DNA of 7,220 nucleotides from Rhodospirillaceae bacterium CCH5-H10. GTDB taxonomy: Bacteria; Pseudomonadota; Alphaproteobacteria; Reyranellales; Reyranellaceae. How positions within the stretch are numbered: the first letter of the stretch is position 1; every line of letters begins with the position of its first letter. The notes beneath the pieces are model-generated. The model made no database searches. It saw only the letters and a list, made by a program, of their open reading frames with translations, and had not been told where the DNA came from. The stretch lies in assembly GCA_001557035.1 (NCBI GenBank), contig LSKJ01000667.1, positions 1 through 7,220 of the forward strand. The letters are read 5' to 3'. A program made the position numbers and the translations under genes. Shown here one piece after another: positions 1 through 5,689 of the stretch.

Positions 1-2280
1 CCCCGCCTCTCGGCCACCAACGGCAATTTCCACCACTTCCTGCAGTTCCGCCAGCGTAATGCCGTATCGTGCGAGAGCCGCACGGTTGGGCTTCACGGTA
101 AGCATCGGCAGTCCGCTCACCTGCTCAGTCTTGACGTCGGCAGCGCCGGGCACGGCCCGAACAACAGCTTCGACCTTGGTCGCGATCGACAGAAGCGTAT
201 CGAGATCGTCGCCGAAGATCTTGATGCCAAGATCGCTCCGGACACCGGAGATCAGCTCGTTGAAGCGCATCTGAATGGGCTGGGTGAACTCGTAGTTATT
301 GCCGGGGATCTGCTCGACCCTCTTTTCAATGGCTGCCACCAAGTCGGCCTTGGACCGGTTGGGATCGGGCCATTCGGAGCGCGGCTTCAACATGATGAAG
401 TTGTCGGCGACGTTGGGTGGCATGGGATCGGTGGCCACCTCCGCCGTACCGATCTTGGCCGCGACTTCCTTGACCTCCGGAAACTCCAGAATCGCCTTTT
501 CAAGCGCTTCCTGCATCTGTACCGACTGGGTCAGGCTGGTGCCGGGTATGCGCATCGCATGCATAGCGATGTCGCCCTCGTCGAGCGAGGGAATGAACTC
601 CCCGCCCATCCGGGAGGCTGCCACGCCTGCAACACCGACCAGCACGAAGGCCATCGCGACCACGACGTAGCGCAGCCGGATAGCGCCTTCGAGCGCCGGC
701 GCATAAACACGAAGCGCGCCGCGCATGAAGAAGTTCTCCTTCTCGGAGACCTTTCCGGTCACCAGGAGCGCCACGGCTGCAGGCACCAAGGTCATCGACA
801 GGATGGCCGCGCCCAGAAGCGCCATTAGCACTGTGAGTGCCATGGGCGTGAACATCTTCCCTTCGACGCCGGTCAGCGTGAGGATCGGCAGGTAGACGAC
901 GCCGATGATCACAGTTCCGAACAGGCTCGGCTTGATCACCTCCTGTGCACCGGCAAGGATCGTCGCGAAGCGCTCATTGCGTGTCAGCAAACGACCGCGC
1001 TTGTGTTGCTCTTCAGCAAGCAGGCGCAGGCAGTTCTCTACCACGATCACCGCCCCATCGACGATGATGCCGAAGTCGATGGCGCCCAAGCTCATCAGGT
1101 TGGCACTGATATGGTTCTCGACCATGCCGGTGATGGTGAAGAGCATCGACAGCGGGATGACGCAGGCTGTGACGAAGGCCGCCCGGAAGTTGCCCAGGAT
1201 CAGGAACAGCACGACCACAACGAGCAGTGCGCCTTCCAGTAGGTTCTTCTCGACGGTCCAGACTGTGGCTTCGACGAGCTTGGTCCGGTCGTAGATCGCG
1301 CGTGCGACGACGCCGTCCGGCAGGGAACGCGCAATCTCGTCCAGCCTCGCGCTCACGCGCTGTGCGGCTGTCCGGCTGTTCTCACCGATCAGCAACATCG
1401 TGGTCCCGATTACGGTCTCCTTGCCATCGAGCGTCGCGGCACCGGTTCGTAGATCGGTCCCTTCCTTGACCTCGGCTACGTCCGAAATCCGGATCGGCAC
1501 CCCACCGCGCGTTCCGATGACGATGTCGCGGATTTCCGGCAGCGTGTTCACCTGCCCCGGCGTGCGAACCAGATACTGCTCACCGTTGCGTTCAATGTAG
1601 CCGGCGCCGACATTGGCATTGTGTGTTGCTAGCGCCTGCATCACGTCGCGGAACGCGAGGCGATAAGCCATCAGCTTCGCCGGATCGGGCAGGACGTGAA
1701 ACTGCTTCTCGTAGCCGCCGATCGTGTTGACCTCGACAATGCCTGGCACGGTGCGGAGCTGCGGCTTGATGATCCAGTCCTGGATCGTCCGCAGGTCGGT
1801 CGCCGAATAGGGCTCGCCGTCAGACCGCTTAGCTCCTGGCTTGGCCTCGACCGCATACATGTAAATCTCACCGAGACCGGTCGACACCGGCCCCATCGCG
1901 GTCTCCGTGCCAGGTGGAAGCTGCTCCTTGGCCTGCTGGATCCGCTCGTTCACGAGCTGGCGGGCGAAATAGATGTCAGTCCCGTCCTTGAACACGACGG
2001 TTACCTGGCTCAGGCCATAGCGCGACAGCGAGCGAGTGTATTCGAGCTTCGGCAAACCACCCATTGCCGTTTCCAATGGGAAAGTGATGCGCTGTTCGAC
2101 CTCCAATGGCGAGTAGCCCGGCGCGACGGTGTTGACCTGCACCTGGACGTTGGTGATGTCGGGCACCGCATCGATTGGCAGGCGCGTAAAGTTCCACGCA
2201 CCCAACGCACCAACCGCGATGGCCGCAATAATGACGAACCATCGGTTCTGGATGGAGAACTCCAGGATCTTGTTGATCAT
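1..2280 (-). CDS. czcA: CzcA-type RND heavy-metal/proton antiporter, inner-membrane pump (3' end outside window)
   Basis: Inner-membrane, proton-driven pump of the HME-RND family; with CzcB and CzcC it would export divalent cations (Zn, Co, Cd in characterised relatives). Reading from ATG 2280-2278 gives 760 open codons with no stop or frameshift; CzcA proteins are usually about 1,050 residues, so roughly the last 300 lie beyond position 1. Visible parts in order: first membrane helix (about 11-30), periplasmic porter domain with the RLPIDAVPDITNVQVQVNT and YTRSLSRYGLSQVTVVFKDG signatures, helices from about 348, the fourth helix with DFGIIVDGAVIVVEN at 402-416, further helices to about 505, helix 7 (about 541-556), then the second porter half starting EFIPSLDEGD at 561. 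D402, D408 and E415 coincide in number and context with the acidic residues essential in Cupriavidus CzcA. The gene starts 15 bases after the czcB stop, with a weak GAGAAA (2292-2287) as ribosome site. The loop at 573-576 is unusually Met-rich. The family call is firm; the exact metal is inferred. Confidence 0.96.
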   Translation of the reverse strand, partial: MINKILEFSIQNRWFVIIAAIAVGALGAWNFTRLPIDAVPDITNVQVQVNTVAPGYSPLEVEQRITFPLETAMGGLPKLEYTRSLSRYGLSQVTVVFKDGTDIYFARQLVNERIQQAKEQLPPGTETAMGPVSTGLGEIYMYAVEAKPGAKRSDGEPYSATDLRTIQDWIIKPQLRTVPGIVEVNTIGGYEKQFHVLPDPAKLMAYRLAFRDVMQALATHNANVGAGYIERNGEQYLVRTPGQVNTLPEIRDIVIGTRGGVPIRISDVAEVKEGTDLRTGAATLDGKETVIGTTMLLIGENSRTAAQRVSARLDEIARSLPDGVVARAIYDRTKLVEATVWTVEKNLLEGALLVVVVLFLILGNFRAAFVTACVIPLSMLFTITGMVENHISANLMSLGAIDFGIIVDGAVIVVENCLRLLAEEQHKRGRLLTRNERFATILAGAQEVIKPSLFGTVIIGVVYLPILTLTGVEGKMFTPMALTVLMALLGAAILSMTLVPAAVALLVTGKVSEKENFFMRGALRVYAPALEGAIRLRYVVVAMAFVLVGVAGVAASRMGGEFIPSLDEGDIAMHAMRIPGTSLTQSVQMQEALEKAILEFPEVKEVAAKIGTAEVATDPMPPNVADNFIMLKPRSEWPDPNRSKADLVAAIEKRVEQIPGNNYEFTQPIQMRFNELISGVRSDLGIKIFGDDLDTLLSIATKVEAVVRAVPGAADVKTEQVSGLPMLTVKPNRAALARYGITLAELQEVVEIAVGGREAG

Positions 2281-2295
2281 GTTGGATTTCTCGCG

Positions 2296-3276
2296 TCAGT
2301 GCTCGTGAGCGGCGCCGGCCTTGCCGATCTCCGCCTTGATCACGAAGCTGTTCTTTGCTGCATAGACGTCGCCTGCGACGAGGCCGAACGTAATTTCGGC
2401 CCAATCGGCATCCCGATTGCCCAATTCGATCTCTCTCGCGTCGAACATTTCGCCGTTGCGTACAAAGACGACGTTCTTGCCCTCGAGCGTTTGAAGGGCG
2501 TTTGTACTGACAGCAACATCGACCGGCCGCGCTGACAGGACGACCTTTCCGTCCACGAACAAGCCCGGGCGCAACCGTCCACTGTTCGGGACGATTGCAC
2601 GCGCTATGGCCGACTGAGTATCGCTGGCGCCGATCGGGGAGAGATAATCAATCTTGGCTTCGATGATCGCACCGCCGTCACCAACATCGATGGAAACGGC
2701 GTCGCCAATCCGGACCTTCGAGAAGTCCTTCCGAAAGACCGCGAAGTCGACCCACATGGTCGAGAGGTCGGCAATGGTGAAGATCGGCCGCGCTTCGGAT
2801 GCGAACTCACCCAGCGTGCCGTCACGGTCGATCACAGTGCCTTCGATCGGTGCCTTGAGTTCATAAACCGTCAGGCTCTGGTTGCTTTCGACGGTCGCGA
2901 GTACATCGTCTTTTTTGACCTTGTCGCCCAGTCGCTTGCGCATGCTGCGGATTACACCGGGAAAGCGTGGGGTCACCTTCACTAGCGTTTCCTGGTTGGG
3001 CTGAACCGTGCCGTTCAGTTGCAGAATGTCTCGAAGTTCACGAGGGCCGGCCGTCAGCAGCTCAATACCGGCGGCGGTCACTTGCGCATCGGTAAGCTTC
3101 ACGCCCTCGTCGTGGCTGTCCCCTTCCTTCTCCGCGTGCCCGCCTTTGGCGCCGGCGGCTTTGGATTGGTTAGCAAATCGTGCATCGAAGACGTAGTAGC
3201 CAGCGGCGGCCAGGATGCCCGCGCAAACGATCGCCAGCGTCAGGTAACCCAGTGCCTTTTTAGCGAAGTTCATCAT
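2296..3276 (-). CDS. czcB: CzcB-type periplasmic adaptor (membrane fusion protein) of the Czc efflux complex
   Basis: Adaptor that joins the CzcA pump to the CzcC channel across the periplasm. The 326-residue product starts with a basic tip and one hydrophobic segment (about 11-28), a signal or anchor helix without a lipobox. A short charged linker follows with H47 and H55, then the adaptor core: a beta-barrel start (LNGTVQPNQETLVKVTPRF), the lipoyl-like half with PGVIRSMRKRLGDKVKKDDVLATVESNQSL and APIEGTVIDRDGTLGEF, and the barrel/proximal part through SGRLRPGLFVDGKVVL. The protein ends in HEH, so both ends carry histidines. At 326 residues it is shorter than many CzcB proteins (about 380-520), mainly because the N-terminal metal-binding extension is absent or reduced. 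The first ATG (3276-3274) overlaps the czcC stop as ATGA. A second ATG follows directly at 3273-3271 and is better spaced (7 bases instead of 4) from GAGGG at 3285-3281, so the true start may be one codon later. Confidence 0.95.
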   Translation of the reverse strand: MMNFAKKALGYLTLAIVCAGILAAAGYYVFDARFANQSKAAGAKGGHAEKEGDSHDEGVKLTDAQVTAAGIELLTAGPRELRDILQLNGTVQPNQETLVKVTPRFPGVIRSMRKRLGDKVKKDDVLATVESNQSLTVYELKAPIEGTVIDRDGTLGEFASEARPIFTIADLSTMWVDFAVFRKDFSKVRIGDAVSIDVGDGGAIIEAKIDYLSPIGASDTQSAIARAIVPNSGRLRPGLFVDGKVVLSARPVDVAVSTNALQTLEGKNVVFVRNGEMFDAREIELGNRDADWAEITFGLVAGDVYAAKNSFVIKAEIGKAGAAHEH

Positions 3277-4586
3277 CGTGCCCTCGTAACGTTCACGGGG
3301 CTCGCGGTGAGGCCCTCGATTGTAGCAACGGCTGAATGAAAGCTGGTCAGCGCTTCGTGCTCTTTCAGTTCCGCGTCAGCGACAGTCTGATAGGCGTCCA
3401 GAATCTCCAGGACCGTGAAGCGCCCCTGTCCGTACCCCGCTTCGATGGTCGCGTAGGTCTGACGCGCCGCCGGCAGGATCGTCTTGCGGATGAGGTCGAG
3501 CTGGATGAGCTGATTGTTTGCGGTGTCGTGTGCTTTCGCGACAACGGTGATCAGAGCCAGTCGGTTCGAGGCCCTTTCGGAATGGGCCTTGCGCGAATTT
3601 TCCTGCGCTTCGTGAATACCGCCACGGTTCCTGTCCAGCACTGGAAACGGCATCGAAACGCCCAGCCGGACGGCACTCTGCTGGGTGTCGGAGTAGTAGC
3701 GCCAGCCCACGCTTGCCGTGACGTCTGGAATGGGCTTCAGACGGGCGACCAGCAGCTCTCCGTCCCTTTGAGCGCGTATGGCCGTCCAGCGCATAAGCTG
3801 CGGATTGTCATCAATAGCCTTGATCAGAGCTTCAAGTGGTGCTGGGCGGACCAGACGATTGAAATCTCCGGAGACAGAGTTGAAATTGGGGAGGTCGCGC
3901 CCCATCAACCCGGTGAGGTCCCTTCGGGCTACGGCGAAGGCCAGACGTGACCGATCACGCTCCAACCTCGTAACACCAACCGCGGTCTGGGTTCGCGTGA
4001 CTTCCGACGGTGAAGAAGCACCCGCATCGACCCGACGCTGCATCAGCGGCACGAGCCGTTCCAAGGTTGCCGCCTGACGCTCCAGAATCTGGACGCGCCG
4101 CTGTACCGAAAGAGCTTCTACGAAGGCAAGCGTCGTTTCCGAAAGCAGCTCGAGACGGGTTGCATCCTTCTCCCATCGCATGGCATCGGCATCGCCGAGA
4201 GCCGCCGATACGCGTGCGTCGCGCTTTCCGCCCAATTCGATGAGCTGGCTGAGCATTAGCGTCGTCTCGGCACCGCCGACATTTTCGGAGTTTCCGGGGG
4301 CGAAATTGTCGACCTCGAAGCCGATGGTTGGATTGGGCATCGCGCCGGCTTGCCGGCGGCGACCATCGGCCATGCCGACGTTGCGATCAGCAATGTCGAT
4401 GCGCGGGCTGGCGTTCACCGCCTGCTGCAGAGCCTGACGAAGAGTAAGCGCCCCGCTCGGTGCATACTGCTGACCGCTATTTGACGCGCGCTGCGCAGCC
4501 GGCTGCGGGGTCTGAGACGATGCCCCGCGAGCATGCGTGACGAGGAGCAGCGCTGCGCACAGCGCCCCCATTACGCGAATTGACAT
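3273..4586 (-). CDS. czcC: CzcC-type outer-membrane channel (TolC-like efflux protein)
   Basis: Outer-membrane exit duct of the Czc tripartite pump. The 437-residue length is normal for CzcC-like outer membrane factors. The N-terminus is a Sec signal peptide (hydrophobic core about 7-17, likely cleavage near HARGA, 18-22). The single Cys10 sits in the hydrophobic core after Leu and does not form a lipobox, so it is probably not a lipoprotein. Two outer-membrane-efflux repeats follow, about 48-230 and 250-430, both rich in long alpha-helical stretches. Motifs typical of the CzcC branch are TLRQALQQAVNASPRI (48-63), LSQLIELGGKRDAR (112-125), IPDVTASVGWRYYSD (286-300), MPFPVLDRNRGGI (312-324) and EAGYGQGRFTVLEILDAYQ (382-400). 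The ATG at 4586 has GGGA (4597-4594) seven bases upstream. It begins 74 bases after the small CHSC gene and runs directly into czcB, so the genes form one transcription unit. The specific substrate is set by the pump, not by this protein. Confidence 0.95.
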   Translation of the reverse strand: MSIRVMGALCAALLLVTHARGASSQTPQPAAQRASNSGQQYAPSGALTLRQALQQAVNASPRIDIADRNVGMADGRRRQAGAMPNPTIGFEVDNFAPGNSENVGGAETTLMLSQLIELGGKRDARVSAALGDADAMRWEKDATRLELLSETTLAFVEALSVQRRVQILERQAATLERLVPLMQRRVDAGASSPSEVTRTQTAVGVTRLERDRSRLAFAVARRDLTGLMGRDLPNFNSVSGDFNRLVRPAPLEALIKAIDDNPQLMRWTAIRAQRDGELLVARLKPIPDVTASVGWRYYSDTQQSAVRLGVSMPFPVLDRNRGGIHEAQENSRKAHSERASNRLALITVVAKAHDTANNQLIQLDLIRKTILPAARQTYATIEAGYGQGRFTVLEILDAYQTVADAELKEHEALTSFHSAVATIEGLTASPVNVTRAR

Positions 4587-4660
4587 GATCTGATCCCAGA
4601 AAAGCGTTCATCGGTACGCCACGCCAGAAACGCAGGCGCGACGATGGAAATACGACGGGA

Positions 4661-5008
4661 TCAGTTCTTGGGAGGCGGCCCAGCTATATTTGGCGAGGCA
4701 ACGGACACCTGCACAAGGCGTCCTTCTGGCACTTCTGAAGAGGCGTCGGCGATAAGCAGAACGGGCGCCGCAGTGAAATAGGGCGCAACAGAGCAGCTGT
4801 GACAGGCTTCTGCGGCCTGGCCGCCCTCGCCTCCACGGTCGTCCGATAGCGTCGAAACTGCGGTCTGCCCTGTGCCCGTCGCTCCGCTGTTCGCGCTAAA
4901 ATCGCTAACAACATGGACGATGCTGGCGATAGCCAAGGACAAGACACAGATCACTCGAACGAAGCGTGCGCTCCGCCGGAATGTCAGTACCAGTCGATGA
5001 CCCATCAT
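4661..5008 (-). CDS. Small membrane-anchored CHSC-motif protein, first gene of the czc operon (function unknown)
   Basis: A 115-residue protein from ATG 5008-5006 (a second ATG follows at 5005). It has a basic N-terminus (RLVLTFRRSAR), one hydrophobic segment at about 16-35 that could be a signal or anchor helix, then a Gly/Ser/Thr-rich low-complexity stretch, a Cys-His-Ser-Cys motif at 69-72, a hydrophobic patch (APYFTAAPVLLIADA), and a proline-rich end, PPPKN. The expected location is periplasmic or membrane-bound. Small proteins with a Cys/His cluster often precede efflux operons in proteobacteria (CzcI and DUF2946-like proteins are examples), and the motif could bind metal, but I cannot assign it to a named family. 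A TTG at 5053 would extend it by 15 residues. I prefer the ATG because GGTGG (5018-5014) lies five bases before it, and because a possible -10 box (5050-5045) would fall inside the longer form. It lies 74 bases before czcC on the same strand. Confidence 0.72.
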   Translation of the reverse strand: MMGHRLVLTFRRSARFVRVICVLSLAIASIVHVVSDFSANSGATGTGQTAVSTLSDDRGGEGGQAAEACHSCSVAPYFTAAPVLLIADASSEVPEGRLVQVSVASPNIAGPPPKN

Positions 5009-5041
5009 AGTCGCCACCAACTCATTATCGAGGAGCACTAA

Positions 5042-5076
5042 GGGGTTATACAATCACGCCGCCGATGATGCGGCGA
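5042..5076 (-). promoter_or_regulatory. Possible promoter of the small-gene-czcCBA operon with a dyad just upstream of the -10
   Basis: On the minus strand TATAAC (5050-5045) resembles a -10 box and would start RNA near 5038, about 30 bases before the ATG at 5008. No good -35 is present at the usual distance. A dyad CGCCG-6-CGGCG (5060-5064 and 5071-5075) sits where a regulator could touch the promoter. Metal-induced promoters often lack a strong -35 and need an activator, but no known CzcR, CusR or MerR-type box is recognisable here. Confidence 0.3.
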
Positions 5077-5082
5077 TGCGCC

Positions 5083-5286
5083 TCAGATAAACGATGTTGG
5101 CAGCAAAACGTCCATCGGCACCGCGCAGCGCCATCTGATGGCGACGCTCCGGGCCGGTCGGCGGTCTATGCCAATGTCGGCCAAGCGAGCGGCAGGGGAT
5201 ACCCCGCCGTCATGGCCGTCACGAGCGTACCAGTCGGCGATCTCCGGCCAGGCAGTGATGGCCAAGAACGTTTTTGGCCGCCTCAT
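5083..5286 (-). CDS. Doubtful small ORF, 67 codons, unrecognised
   Basis: An open frame from ATG 5286 to TGA 5085-5083, giving a 67-residue product with the segment ITAWPEIADWYARDGHDGG. By hand count, 50 of 67 codons end in G or C (about 75 %), close to what is expected of neighbouring genes. The second codon position is also G+C-rich (about 58 %), which is less gene-like. There is no convincing ribosome binding site in front of the ATG, no signal peptide and no membrane segment, and I do not recognise the protein. It could be a fragment of a decayed gene, since the upstream part is closed by a TGA about 50 bases before the ATG. It could also be chance: its own first codons form a hairpin (5260-5279), which fits a regulatory element as well as a gene. 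Confidence 0.2.
   Translation of the reverse strand: MRRPKTFLAITAWPEIADWYARDGHDGGVSPAARLADIGIDRRPARSVAIRWRCAVPMDVLLPTSFI
5260..5279. repeat. Inverted repeat, GGCCAA arms
   Basis: GGCCAA (5260-5265) and TTGGCC (5274-5279) pair perfectly. The inner bases add a G-T and an A-T pair around a central ACGT, giving an 8-bp stem with a 4-base loop. No T-run follows on either strand, so a classical terminator is unlikely. Confidence 0.5.
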
Positions 5287-5291
5287 ATACG

Positions 5292-5306
5292 ATGCAGCGC
5301 CTGCAT
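5292..5306. repeat. Inverted repeat ATGCAG-CGC-CTGCAT
   Basis: A perfect 6-bp dyad with a 3-base centre, 13 bases after the GGCCAA hairpin. It could be a hairpin or a dimeric regulator site. It is too short to exclude chance. Confidence 0.4.
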
Positions 5307-5348
5307 GCGCGGGCGTGATCGTTGGCGCAGGCTCACCTCACTCGCGGT

Positions 5349-5363
5349 GCCGGCACTGCCGGC
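5349..5363. repeat. 15-base odd palindrome GCCGGCA-C-TGCCGGC
   Basis: A perfect palindrome around position 5356. As RNA it would fold into a 6-bp GC stem with a 3-base loop. GCCGGC is itself self-complementary, which raises the chance background in G+C-rich DNA. It lies about 340 bases upstream of the small CHSC gene. Confidence 0.45.
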
Positions 5364-5657
5364 GGCGTTCGTAGGCAGGCTCGTAGCGCTTCCCGCCAGC
5401 CTCTACGTGTCGGCGGCCCTGCCTGCGTCGCCCCTCTTCTCCGGGCATCCGCTCTTTAGTCGTAGGCCTCGCGAACGATATAGCGAGCGAGAGAGATGGC
5501 GCGGAACGGCGTTTCAGATCACGTTGAAAGCGTCTTCGCTCTCTTACAACGATCAGAAGCGGCGGCCTGCGACACCATCGCTAACCATGACGCAGCGTTG
5601 GCTGCTGGACATGTTCAGCCGGCGTGGTGCTCGCAGAGAGTACACTCGGCGGCTGGC

Positions 5658-5674
5658 GCCCAGTCTTCTTGGGC
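5658..5674 (-). terminator. Weak hairpin 16 bases after the cusA stop
   Basis: GCCCA (5658-5662) and TGGGC (5670-5674) form a perfect 5-bp GC-rich stem with a 7-base loop, placed just downstream of the cusA TAG on the minus strand. It is not followed by a T-run, so it is not a textbook intrinsic terminator. It may help end or protect the cusA mRNA, or may be chance. Confidence 0.25.
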
Positions 5675-5689
5675 TCACCACCTGGAGCA

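Larger units (their letters stand above)
5009..5689. other. Spacer of about 680 bases between cusA and the czc operon, without a confident gene
   Basis: I see no protein family, tRNA or rRNA here. It must contain the end of the cusA transcript and the promoter of the downstream minus-strand operon. It holds several short dyads (listed separately), three copies of TCGTAG (5369, 5381, 5460 on the plus strand), and only weak open frames. The longest plus-strand frame (5065-5751) is Arg/Pro-rich and runs into cusA antisense, so it looks spurious. A 67-codon minus-strand frame (5286-5083) is the only one with gene-like third-position composition. The length is unusual for the gap between two same-strand efflux operons and could hide a decayed gene, a small RNA or a long regulatory region. 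Confidence 0.6.

Noticed and set aside
1696..2535. Plus-strand open frame of 279 codons
   Set aside because: It is antisense to the czcA start and the czcB end, crosses their junction, and has no recognisable domain.
3336..3950. Plus-strand open frame of 204 codons
   Set aside because: It is antisense to czcC, which carries clear outer-membrane-efflux motifs through the same stretch.
5009..5053. TTG start giving a 15-residue longer form of the small CHSC protein
   Set aside because: There is no ribosome site before it, and it falls near the possible -10 box. The ATG pair at 5008/5005 with GGTGG upstream fits better.
5009..5689. Insertion sequence or CRISPR array in the spacer
   Set aside because: I found no transposase motif, no long terminal inverted repeats, no target duplication and no regularly spaced repeat-spacer units.
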